Source: Trogon surrucura (lineage: Eukaryota > Chordata > Aves > Trogoniformes > Trogonidae). Taken from it: DNA of 64,000 nt. Positions within the stretch are counted from its first letter, which is position 1; each line of letters begins with the position of its first letter. The stretch covers positions 1,991,501-2,055,500 of the forward strand of contig CM036629.1 in the NCBI GenBank assembly GCA_020746105.1, given 5' to 3'. The notes under the pieces are model-generated. The model did no database searches. It was not told where the DNA came from and saw only the letters and a program-made list of their open reading frames with translations. Below, one piece after another: positions 47,193-58,562 of the stretch. Position numbers and translations under genes: made by a program.

Positions 47193-50047
47193 ATGCACCA
47201 TCAGCATGTGCTGAAGAAGAACACCCTCTTCAAACGAGGAGCATTTTCTCCAGAAGAGGAGCACTTTCTCCTAAAAGCCAGTCGTCCTCATGAAACATCT
47301 GTAATTGGGTCCTCTTCCTTTCTAGCCATTAAATAATTGCTCAGAATTCTGCTATGTTTCTATTACACGTTGTCTGAATCTTCTCTTGCCAGGCAAAGAG
47401 CTTGCTGAAGCTTCCCAAGGAAAATCTTTAATGCCAAGGCAAGGAAGGCAAGGCAAGACCTCTCATAAAAGCACACTAGTCATCTGGTTGATAGAGACTG
47501 GGTGGAGATGACAGCTCTCTTTTGAGACTTTCAAAATACAGCCCGTTAAAAACCCAGCAGTAAAGTCAGTTAATAACTGAAGCAAATCTGCACTAAGCTC
47601 CAGATTCACACTGGCATTACACGCTTCCTCTCCAACCCTTGTTCTTTTTTTTTTTTTTTTTTCCTGGAGAAACTCCTTCAGAAATGCTGGGTTGGGTTTC
47701 AGCCTCTCTGCTGAGGTTACCAGCCCGTTTGCCAGTGACACCACTGGTGACAGCAGGTTTTGCTGCGTGGGCGTCTTTGCCGCCGTGCCGGCGACTGAGA
47801 TCCACCACCTTGGTTTGCACAAGTTACCAAACCCCCGTCAGCCATCAAGGCTCTTCGGTTGCGGGCTGGATGCTGAACCATGAAAGACTCCATATAGCGC
47901 ATTACCAACCTTCTGAGCTGCCCAGTGTTCCCCAAAACTGGGTATTAACTTCTCTCTCTTACATCATTTTGTGGTTTGTGGTGCTCCAAGAGGAGCCCGG
48001 CTGAGCTGTCACAGCCCCATGTGGAACCAAACAAAGGGGGAGCAGATAAAGATGGGACTTTTCGAAGGCAGCTCCAGAGAGCACAGATGGACCCGGGGAA
48101 GAGCATCTCCAACCAAGCCCTCACCTGCATTGCCTCTTCGTTTCTGTGTCGCCACTGCTTGGTGGTGGCTTCTTGAGACACTGACATTTCTACCGCACGC
48201 CACCCTACTCATGCACGGATAAATCACACGCTGTGATTTTAAAGTCAGTAAATAAAAAGGCAGAATGGACACAATCTGGGTGCAGAACACAGTGCGTGTT
48301 CACCACCAGGATCTTCATCAACGCGCTCCCCGGTGCTCTGCGGCTGGGGGCAAAGCGCACACAGGGTGAGTTGTGTGCCTTTATGGACCAAAACCTTGGC
48401 CACGTGTTCTTGTCATCGATTCAAAATCGGCAGTCAAAGCATCCTAACATCCTGCTGGCAGCGCGCAGCGGACAGGCAGGAGTCTCTGCTCGCTTTGCTG
48501 CAGACATAACTTCCACCGAGCAATCTCTGCGGCGTTGCGCAGAGGAAAGAAGAGAACCAGAAAATGAATTCGAGTTCTCCACTGCTTTGAAAGTCAAATG
48601 CTGTTTTTGTTTGCAGGGGCTCAGGAGATAAATATTCAAGATGGGACCAAACCACAACATTCAGCTCCAAGTCGGAATTTTCCCAAAGTTCAGGGGTAGG
48701 AGGATCTAAGGTTTTGTTTCAGCAGAGAAGCCTGGCCTTCAGTTTCTCTCAACTTCAGGGATGTGTGGGTCCAAGTACAGCTTTTGGTCCACCTCTAGGA
48801 AGCATCATACCCGCCTGGAGCACGCAGGGAACCTGACCCGACGAGCCACGCACCAAAATGTTCATGCAGCAGAGAGGCATGAGACATGTGCTGGGGAACC
48901 CCGCAGCCAAGGGAACCCCAGGAGAAGTTCACCAGCGGTTGAGGAGCTCCAAAGGGGTAAGAAGTTGACCCAGGGCTTGGAACCCCTCATCTGCTACCAA
49001 CCCGCTAAATGACACCTTTTTGTTTTCTTCTCTTTGCCACGTCTCCACTCTCTGCCCACAAAATAGCAGCTTCTCTCAGCCTGAGAAGAGCACCACGGAG
49101 ACAAATGAAGAGACCGAGGTGCCCGGATACTTGCGCACTGCAGCAACCACAGCTCATCACGTCAAAAGCCAAGGATGTTTGAACAAGCAGCACTCTACAT
49201 ACATGATCTTTTTATTCCCCCCCATTTCCATTTCCTTATGATGACTCAAGAGCAAGCGGACCGTGATGTTTCCCATACTTTGTCTAAACTCAGAGAAGAA
49301 AAAAAAAAAAACCACAAACATTCCGGCAACATCTACTGAGCCCTTTTCCTAATTGGCAAATGAGGCGAAAAAACCCCTCCGCCATCCTTTCCCCATATGT
49401 TCGTGAGTAAATCGAGTGTTTACGATACCGACCGCAACGCCGCATTGACTGTGCTCCTTACAAGATCCCTGCGCGGAGCTGGAAATCACGACCCTGTCCT
49501 TAGACTGAGAAGGAAGACAAAACAACGACAATTTAAATAAAAAAAAAGGGAATTAATAACAGCGCCTAGCACCACCGAGTCCTTCCACAGCATCTTACAT
49601 CTCCTGAGTTCCGTGCAAATTAATTATTCCCATAAGAAATGCACGACTGCAGAAGGATCGCGGGCAATCCCGAAGTATAAGGAGTAATTTTGCAAACCAT
49701 TTGCCACCACAATCTTTCCCTGAAGAAGAGGGCAGCCCACTGGAGAGGAGGCTCAAAGCTCTGCACACCCGTATGTATCAAAGGAGCCAGGAGCACCAGG
49801 ACCACAAGACAATCATCCAAAGAGACAGACCGGTGCCAAGGTCCCTTCATGACAAAAGGGAACTCTAATCGCATCTGAAACGGGGGTTTTAACAGCTAAA
49901 GCCGGATCCATAAATAAACCAAGATTAGGGATCGCAATTTCTTTTGCTTTGTATAATAATATCCAGACCTGACTGTAAGAGGGGAGGTTCTGCACCACGT
50001 CAGGATCCTGCGCAGGGCTGGCAGCGTGAGGATGTGCAGGTCACAGG
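47193..50047. other. Unique non-coding sequence, no gene recognised
   Basis: A T18 run at 47645-47662 and an A13 run at 49299-49311 are the only clear low-complexity features. Open frames of up to 132 codons have no recognised domain. Confidence 0.6.
47645..47662. repeat. T18 homopolymer
   Basis: Eighteen T followed by CCTGGAG. Isolated. Confidence 0.9.
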
Positions 50048-50518
50048 ATCGTAACATCACAGAAGTGTTTCGGTTGGAAAAGACCTTTGAGGTCATCCAG
50101 TCCAACTGTTAACTCAGCACTACCAGGTCCACCACTAAACCATGTCCCTGAACACGACAACTGCATCTCTCTTAAATCCCTCCAGGGATGGTGACTCCAC
50201 CACTTCCCTGGGCAGCCTGTGCCAGAGCTTGACAAGCTTTTGGAGAAGACCTTTTTCCTAATATCCTCTCTCACCTGTGCTGGTGCAACTTGAGGTCATT
50301 TCCTCTTGTCCTATTGCTTGTTACTTGGGAGAAGAGACCGACTCCCACCTCGCTACAACCTCCCATCAGCTAGCTGACTAGAGTGATAAAGTCTCCACTC
50401 AGCCTCCTTTTCTCCAGGCTCAACAAGCCCAGGTCCCTCAGCCACTCTACTCAAGGGACTTGTTCTCCAGACCCTTCACCAGCTTTTGCCCTTCTCTGGA
50501 CCTGCTCCAGCACCTCCA
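50048..50518 (-). mobile_element. CR1 LINE fragment, ~470 bp
   Basis: A minus-strand CR1. From the left it shows the reverse-complemented terminus, GGTTGGAAAAGACCTTTGAG, GTCCAACTGTTAACTCAGCA, the 'ACCATGTCCCTGAA' block and CTCCAGGGATGGTGACTCC. The end of ORF2 follows (reverse complement of LGLLSLEKRR-type coding), up to the CTGCTCCAGCACCTCCA block. It is the same type as the plus-strand copy at 52985-53417, with which it forms a diverged inverted repeat across about 2.5 kb. Confidence 0.95.
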
Positions 50519-52534
50519 TGTGTGGTGAGGGATGCTGTGCTCCTCGCAGGAACACCAGCCTGTGGCTGCGCCTCACCGACGGCACCGCTCTGCCAGGGTA
50601 TGTCCTGCCGGGTGATGTTCACTGACACAGCATCAGCCAAAAATAGAAGCAATGGATGGGAAAAGTGCCTCGAACCAACTTTGTGTGACCCCAGAAGCAG
50701 TAAAATAAAGACCTGGAAAGGCTTCCAAGCAGAAGCACGCGTGCACCAACCTTTGTGGTGAGACGGACGGGCTTCCTGCGTGCACACTCGGCTTTCAGAG
50801 CTTGCACTGAAATTACTGAGATTTCGGCTCATGTCAGGAGCGTGCACCCATGTGAAGGGCTCCCACGCTGCAAGGACCTACATTAGCCCACCCATGTGAG
50901 TTTCTACAGGCAGGCAAATCCACCTGGATCTCCATTTTTACGCCCTTCAAAGGTGCCTTTATTGTCAGAGTTGCTGAACAGCCAAAATTTTTGGTAAAGT
51001 CCTTGCAGGTACTCGCCACCTCCAAAACTCACATACCTATCCCAAAAGTCTAAGTCATCAACTTCATGACGAGCACTAAAGCACCTGAGTAGATCGACTG
51101 AGGCGGTTTGGACTAGTATGCAATATTTCAAGTCAGCCACTCGCAGATCCCCAGGTTCCCTCCACCAAGTCAGGCCCACGGGATCCAAAACACGCCATGA
51201 GCTGCTCTCTGCTGCGCCGAGACCTCATCCACGAGGTCTGGCAACAGGCCAATCCCCTCGTCTGCCTGTCCCGAAGCCAACGATCCCAAAGATGATTATT
51301 TAATATTTATAAGCTTGGCGGTACCCAGAAGCTCCAGAGCAGAGCAGGACTCCGTCCCGCTACGCTTGGTGCAAACAGAGCTCTTTGAAGACAAGAACAG
51401 CCCCTGCTCTGAGATGCTCCAGGAGCTGCACTAGAGGCTGCCCAGGTGCTCTGTAAACCCAGATAAAAGCTATAAAACCCCTGCTGCAGGGAAGAACCAG
51501 GCAAGGGAGAACACGATAGAAGGAATTTCTCCATCTATAACCAGCACAACGCCATAAAGTTGTTTAAAATAGGGAACAGAGCCTGTTTTCTTTGTGGGAA
51601 TCCTATGTTTATTATTAGTTATGCCTCTGAGTATAAATAAATACGTAATGGATTGCATATTGGCTAATTCCCTTCATTGCCCGCTTAATTGCTTCCTCGT
51701 TTGCTTTATACTTTCCACTCGGCTATATCCTCGTATTTCAGCATAAGCTCACCCCTTCCGCGTTTGTTTATTGTGTCTACGCTTCCAAAAACTGAAAGGG
51801 CAAGAGAAAATATGATTTGCTATGGAACTTCCTAACACTAACACAGAGCCCAGCTCCCCGCCCTCCCCTGGCACGTGGGTTAGCAGAGTCCAGCTTCCCT
51901 CCTAGCCCAGACACGCACCAGCCCAAACGCCAGGCAAGGCAGCTCGGGTCCAGCAAGGAGGCAACTTCTCCAAAAAGTCCTCCCCTGTTTTCTCTCCCAG
52001 ACAGGAGAGCTTGTGTTCAAGCCCTCAGCTCACATCCCCGAAGAAGATGTTCTCCCAACCCCCAGGAGAGATGCAACTTGGGCAGAGATGCTGCCAAAGC
52101 AGACGGCACCCTGCCAGCACCTCCTCATCGTGGTTTTGTTGGGCCACTCTTGGCCAAGAAATGAGTTTTGGCACCATCTGATGATGCTTCCCAGCAGGAC
52201 TGGGTTTTGCTACGTGGATGCCCCCATGCGCGAGTCAAGAGCTGAGATGGCTGCATGTCCCACAGTGAGCACCCTACCGAGACCCACGGGGCAGGGTGCT
52301 TTCTGGACCTGGAGCAGTGACATGGTTTTGACCAGTGAAGGTGGCACCTAGCAATGACAGCCTCAAAATCTCCTCCCCAAACCCTAACAGGGCATAACCC
52401 AAGCCCCAGCTGCCCACATCCCATCACAAAAACCCTTGGAAACCCTCCTTTGCACACATCCTGATCTTTGCCTCTTCTCGGGAGGAAGCCGTGATCCCCT
52501 CTACACACAACATGCACCTCAACGCTCGAGTCTT
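50519..52534. other. Unique non-coding sequence between CR1 copies
   Basis: A minus-strand open frame of 94 codons (50904-51188) looks protein-like in composition but matches no family I know. The right part around 51560-51740 is AT-rich. A TATAAAA string at 51471-51477 has no supporting promoter context. Confidence 0.55.
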
Positions 52535-52580
52535 CACAGAATCACAGGATGTTACGGGTTGGAAGGGACCTCGAAAGATC
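52535..52580 (-). mobile_element. CR1 LINE, minimal 3' fragment
   Basis: About 46 bp match the reverse-complemented CR1 terminus (CACAGAATCACAGG, then GTTACGGGTTGGAAGG and GACCTCGAAAGATC). It shares the GTTACGGGTTGG variant with the 47121 copy, so both probably come from the same CR1 type. Confidence 0.85.
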
Positions 52581-52984
52581 TGGGCACGTGGGAAGGGGTT
52601 TCCATCTGAATTTATTTCAAGCATCGCATTTGCTTTGCAGCAGGGACATGGGTGGGAGATGCGAGCTCCAGCTGAGAGCGTATTTCAAAGGTGAGTGCAC
52701 GGGGGAAGACACTTTGAGCTCATTATTGGAAGTCCAGAGAAACACACACTTTTTCCAAACAAATATCAGATCGAGATGATATCTGTGCACAACATGCAGA
52801 TGGACTAGCTGCGGGCGGGAGAAAATGCGTCCCGTAGGATAGAGTTGTACCAGGAGGTGTGTTGTGGATGGTTTCTATGTTCCCTCAAAGCAACTGGGAG
52901 CCACCAGAGCCGGTGGGACTGGTGGGAATTGCACGGAGGCAATGACAGCCTCTAGGAATGAAATGCTGGGAGTTGGAAGAGGCC

Positions 52985-53417
52985 AGAGAAGGTCCAGAGA
53001 AGAGCAATGACAATGGGGAAGGGGCTGGAGATCAAGAGCAGCTGAGGGACTTGGGGTTGTTCAGCCTGAAGAAAAGGCTGAGGGGAGACCTTCTTGCTCT
53101 CATCAACTACCTGAAAAGACGATGCAGCAAGGTGGGGTTGGTCTCTTCTTGCAAGTAACAAGCAACAGGACGAGAGGAAACGGCCTCAAGTTGCACCAAG
53201 GGAAGTTCAGATTGGACATTAGGCTAAATGTCTTCATCAAAAGGGTTGACAAGCCCTGGCACTGGCTGCCCAGGGAAGTGGTGGAGTCACCATCCCTGGA
53301 GGGATTTAAAAGCCACATAGATGAGGTGCTCAGGGACATGGTTTAGTGGCGGACCCGGCAGTGCTGGGGTAATGGTTGGACTCAATGATCTTAAAGGTTT
53401 TTCCCAATCGAAACAAT
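52985..53417 (+). mobile_element. CR1 LINE fragment, ~430 bp
   Basis: A plus-strand CR1. It begins in the GTCCAGAGAAGAGCAATGAC block at the end of ORF2, continues through a [21 protein letters not shown] coding stretch and the GTGGAGTCACCATCCCTGGAGG block, then GGGACATGGTTTAGTGG, and ends near AAACAATTCCATGC. The first ~130 bp remain open in frame. It has no endonuclease or catalytic reverse-transcriptase region and is inactive. Confidence 0.95.
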
Positions 53418-56400
53418 TCCATGCTTTGTCCAAATATCCTGCAACCCTCCCAGCAATCAAAGTTCATTTTTCCTACAGGGCTGTTGTCCCCCCAGCAAAA
53501 AGACATCCCGTAGATCCTTCCTTGCGCAAGAGGAAGGTGTTAGTATTCTCAGGACCAGCAGTTGGTCCCGTGGCTGAAGTAAATCAGACCACATGCAATG
53601 TTTTCCTACCATCACCCCCACCAGCCCCCAACCAGCAGTGGGGTTGGTGGTGTGGATTTTTCCTCCAACCTGTCCTCAGACTATAAAGCTGCCCAGAGTT
53701 CTCAATAGACAACCGCCTGTTAGGGCTCCCGCCCTCGGTCCAGTCAGTCTTTGTGCTTCCCAAAAAAACGGCCGATTTCTGGTAAGCAACCAGAGGCTTA
53801 AAATTCCAAACTCAACCTTATTAGAGGTAAGGAGAAAAATATGCAGGGACATGAAGCAAATTCCTGCCTAATTCCTCGGGAGACCCAATGAATGGAAGAC
53901 TTCTCCTCTGTGTTTGCTTTCTTCCCAGCAGAAATCCCAGTCTGTCGTCTTCCTCTTCCAAAAAAACCCGATCGCGCTCCACACCCAGGAGCCGTGACAT
54001 CAGAGGATATTTTAAGGAAGGCAAATTTGTCCCCAACCCAGGTCTGGTCTCGTTGCCTTTCCCTCGCGCAACCCCACAGCTTGCTGCAGAGGAAAGTCAA
54101 AGCTGGCTACTGGATGCCAAACCTGGAGGTAAAGTGGGAATTTAAAAAAGAAGGAATTGTCTTTTCCAGTAATTTCCCTCAGAAGAAATAATATGCTTGG
54201 CTTGTCTCTGTGTTGATACAAGGGTGACTCATTAATCCAACAATGTGAGACTGTTTTAAGGTTAATGGCAGGCATCTAGAACTGGCATCGTGTCAGTTGG
54301 CAGCTTCCGAGCTTCAGCTAAAAAATGCACTTTTATCGCTGCAATATATCCGGAATGCAACCGTACCTAAAGATTTCATTCTCCGACTCATTTTTTGAGG
54401 TTATTCTCAGAGCCCGTTTGCTTCTGGCTCCAAGCTCTGCCTGCAAATTACCCCAGCGAACCACCCTTGTGCCCACCCCTCGTGCCTTTGGGGTGTATTA
54501 GAGCTTAATTGCACCTCTGCGTATTCTCGTTTTACCCAGGTTTGGTCTAACCTGAAACTCCACGGATGACTATCGACTCGGTCAGCTCGCCGCAGGAGCT
54601 CAGCCCAGGCAGGAGTTTTATAACTCTCTCAACGCCCGTTAGGCTCCATCCCTTCAAACAGATCTGGGAGCACGCTCCAAAATGTCTACTGAGCTCCACC
54701 TGAGAGCTGAAGAAAGCCTCTCTCCCTAAAGTTTACTAGTTTTTCAAGGAGACCTCCAACAAAAACAACCACCGACAGTGGTATTTCTGCTATGAAAAAA
54801 AGAAAAAAAAGGAGCTAAAATAACTACTTCCACCCTTCCTACATCATAAAATGTAGGGGAGGGAAAAAAAAAGCAAGAATATTCTCCCCTTGCACGTCAC
54901 CTCTGAATTTTCCTTTAACTTTTAAAAGATGTTTGCTCGGTTGGTTACAGCCATCCTGTGGACAGATGCCTACATCCTTACTCACAAACTGCTCAGGCAG
55001 AATTCCCAGGGAAAAGAGCAGGCCAAGTCTTAAACCGCTTCATCCAGCCCTACCGAAGCTAGGACTCCGCTAGCCAGCAACATGCAGAGAGCTGGAAACT
55101 CGGTCCCCTCAAAGATGGTCGGGCTGCCTCCAACAAGAGAGGAGAATGGGGAAAAAAAACTCTCTTTCTCAGCATTAAACGCCTCTCCTCCCTTCTCAGA
55201 GGGACGCTGGGGGCTCTGAAACGCTCTCCTGCAGGCAAGGAGCAGGGTGACGCAAGCTCTGTGGACCAAAGAGGCCATATACCAGCACCCAAGACCCATC
55301 CAGCGCGGGATTTGTTTCCAACGGTGGCTCAGAGCCATGGGAAGAGTATAAAAACCAGAAGCCTAAAGTGATACTCCCTCATTATACTCAACCAGCCTCC
55401 AGCTTTTTTGCATCACCGAGGGGTACCACGCCAGGTACTCCGTCTTTGTAGCAATTAGCCCTTGGCTCATCCTCCCGCCAAGGACCCTCCGGGGCAAAGT
55501 TCTCTGCTGGGCTTCCAAATCTCACAACCACGCGTAGCTTCGAGGCACAGCATCACCGCAACTTGCAGCCTGATGAGTTTAGGATTAGTCAGGTTAGGCC
55601 TCATTAAACATCTGCTTGGTGTTTGTAGGACCGTGCCTCAACGCCCGGGGTTGTGGTTTTTTTTTTTTTCCCAAAGATAACGATCCTTTTTCCGTCAGAT
55701 TCCTAGCGACGGCGCAATACATCATTCTAACCACGGGCAAAGCTCTCGAAATGCAAACCTGCTGCTGCGACGCTTTCAGAAATGTGCTTAATATTTTAAT
55801 CAGCCCTGTAATACCAAACTTACACACCTACAAGCAGAATGGACTAACCCCAGAGATTTGGGATTAGAAAACGCATCTGCTGTCAGGCTTTGGAAAAACT
55901 GGCCTCCATTTATTAGAAACATGGAAGTTACAAAAGGTAAATAAGCCCAGTGAGTTATCTCCACTTTCCATCTAATGAAATATTCCAGCTTTGTTTTGTC
56001 TTGAGGAACAGACCGCATCATATTCCTGAGCTTGTCACTCTGTCACATTTGTTGGCGTTGCCACAAGCCTTTATCTTCTTTCCCTGCACTTGCACTTAGT
56101 TTACTGAAACCCCATAAATAAAGGTCACTCGTTAACAGCCCATCTCCACAGTTCTCCACCAGCCTGAGGAGCCGGTCACAAACTCCCACTACCCACTGCA
56201 GAAAGAGCTCAACTCACTTTCCAGAGTAAAGTGATTCTGACAGAGAAAATGGAGAAAGATATTGGAAAGAGCCTGGAATTGCCACCTCTCCAAGGGGTCA
56301 CGGTCCGAGAGGGGACATCGTCCCACTTTGTGCTCTCCCTTGCAAGGAGGTGGTGGTTTCTCTCTACACCACGTAGCAAGGGCAGAAGCTGGGTAGGTAC

Positions 56401-57159
56401 CACCACCATAGCTGGGTCCCTTCTTAAAGGATGGCAAAAGCCCACGTGCAGGGGATGGTGCCAAGGAGGTAGAAGGTGCCTCCAGACCATAGCAGGAAAG
56501 GTTGTGCCTGCTGGGAGATGTCTCCCTTTTTTGTTAAGGTGCCTATCCTGGGTACAGGGCAAAAAGCAAAACAAACAAAAACTCCCCCAAACCCCCACAC
56601 TCAGCTCCAGTAACAAGATTATTTTTTTTTTATGTGCGTCCGAAGTAGGTTTGGTGGTTTTTTTCTGAAACTCAGAAACACCCCTCAAAGTAAACCGAAC
56701 ATTTTCTGATTTATTCAAACATCCGGGCCAGCGACAGCCCTAATCTCCTCTGTGGCTCTTAATAAACCTTAATTAGGGTAGGAGATCCAGAAGCTTCAAA
56801 TCCACCCCAGATCTTCCACTCGGAGGGAGGGAATCCAGGCAAAACGCCTCATCGGCAACCCTACGGGCACTGCGGCACGTCCCCTTAGCCATCCTCCTCC
56901 TCTCGCACATACGTGGCCAGGACGATACAACCATCGCCCTCCCATTTTACGAATGGCTTTTACTTTTTAACACAATTTCTCCCCAGGCCAGGGAGTCCTA
57001 AGAAGAACACAAGTAGAAAAGGGACAATTAAAGGCTTTTTAACAACTCCGGAAAGCCAGGCCACCGGCTACGCTAATCGCTAACAGCTTTCGTTGCTATT
57101 CCTCGCCTTTCATTTCGCTGCACGGCAAAGCTGATGCACTTAAAGCAAAGAGTTGACCA
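53418..57159. other. Unique non-coding sequence, no gene recognised
   Basis: The block contains a T13 run at 55657-55669 and a TATAAAAA string at 55347-55354 without other promoter signals. A 49-bp segment at 54080-54128 is flanked by acceptor- and donor-like sequences (see findings). No protein family is recognisable. Confidence 0.6.
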
Positions 57160-57860
57160 CGCAAGGGCGAGGCGGGCTGAGGAGGACCAGCTGCTCTGCC
57201 GGGTGTCCCACAGCGCCCTGCCAGAGCGACGCGGTCCAGATCCGTCATCGTCCTCCCGCTCCCCCAGCCCAGACGCTCGCGGCCGCGCTGCCGCAAAAAG
57301 CCCAGACCTCCCACTTCCAGCCAGCCCCAGCCACGTGGGGTTTCCTCCAGCCTCACCCACCACACGTTCTCCGCTTCCAGCCCCACGTTTCCCCATCCAC
57401 GCGAGCCCCGACCCAGCTGTCCTCCAGCCCAATGCCCGCTCCTCCGCGGGTCACCCTGACATTGGACGTTTCGGCTCCGAAGCAAGACGTCTCAGCCTTG
57501 GCCTGTGGCACGCAAGAGGATGAGGAACAGCTGTAAAACACTTCAGCCCAGACAACAAACCCCTTTTCTAGAATTTGAAAGGTCGGGAAGCGAATCCGTC
57601 TTGTCGTGCGGTGCGTGGCGTTTCGCCACGGCGCGAAGCCAGACCCCTTTTCCACCACTGACGTCCCCGCAGCGTTACGGGAATGCTTCGGAGCGAGGCA
57701 CCGCTCTTGAGGGATGCTCGAGACCTTTCGGAGGACGTTAACCCAAGCACCACGCACCCTCCGGCCTCGGAGTTCGTTTCAGCGTGCGCGAAGGCTTTTC
57801 CCTTTCACAATTTGGCCCCTTTCCCCGCTGGCCGCGTGCCTGTAGCTGGCAGTTCGAGCA
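57160..57860. promoter_or_regulatory. CpG-island-like block, ~700 bp
   Basis: About 60 CpG fall in 700 bp at roughly 57-58% GC, an observed/expected ratio near or above 1, the longest such block in the window. It contains a perfect 7-bp-stem hairpin, CGTGGCG-TTT-CGCCACG, at 57614-57630. Several overlapping open frames cross it on both strands (up to about 134 codons), as expected for GC-rich DNA with few stops, and none is recognisable. A-rich tracts at 57896-57938 close it on the right. A promoter for an unseen neighbouring gene or a non-coding RNA is plausible. Confidence 0.5.
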
Positions 57861-57895
57861 TCCCAACAGATCCATAAATAATTCAACAGCTTGCT

Positions 57896-57938
57896 AAAAA
57901 AAAAAAATAAAAAATAAGGCAAAAAAAAAAAAAAAAAA
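57896..57938. repeat. A12 and A18 homopolymer pair
   Basis: Runs of 12 A (57896-57907) and 18 A (57921-57938) are separated by TAAAAAATAAGGC. No coding retroposon body lies next to them. Confidence 0.9.
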
Positions 57939-58546
57939 GCCACGATCAATCACGTTTACGGTTCTGAAACACGCGGAAAACTTAGGCAAAGCCCGAGACC
58001 CAGAGTACCAGGAATAAGTCAGGAGAAGTCCGAGGGGGATATCGTAAGGCAAAGCATCAGAGAAGCCAGCTGCCTTCAGCCAGGGCTGGAGGAGGGGGGC
58101 AGGAAAAAAACCTTTGACTTTTAATTAAATCTCCACCAAAATAATAAAAAAAACCCACCACTTTTCCAGTTCAAGCCGAGAATATTCGAGGGCCTTAAAC
58201 AGCCCGTGTGAGAAGTTCCAGCTAGAGTAAAAGCCTTTTTACACATCTTCCAGTAGCATATGCTTTAAAAATCACACGAGAGAAAAGCATGCATTACTTT
58301 GGCTACTCGTGCCTATTTATTTCCCAGCTTTAGGAGCAAAGTATGCCACAGAGACAAATTTCATCCATCCTTAAACAGCTACTGCTCCTCTGCTGATGTG
58401 CAAATACCAGCATCCATTCATGCTCTTTTTTGAAGTTTATTAGCCCGCTTTTCCGCACGGCTGTTATTTTAGTAACACCAGCCGAACCAGAAATCGTAAC
58501 TCCACATCCTGTACTCTGCAGATATTGGTGTAAAATTAAAAGGCTA

Positions 58547-58562
58547 TTTTTTTTTTTTTTTT
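58547..58562. repeat. T16 homopolymer
   Basis: Sixteen T followed by GCACAG, which together look like a 3' splice site. Confidence 0.9.

Noticed and set aside
51471..51477. TATAAAA (also 55347-55354)
   Set aside because: No initiator, CpG context or gene downstream. Such strings are expected by chance in AT-rich DNA.
57134..57757. Overlapping 127-134-codon frames on both strands
   Set aside because: Expected in CpG-rich DNA with few stop codons. Pro/Ala/Ser-rich residues with no domain.
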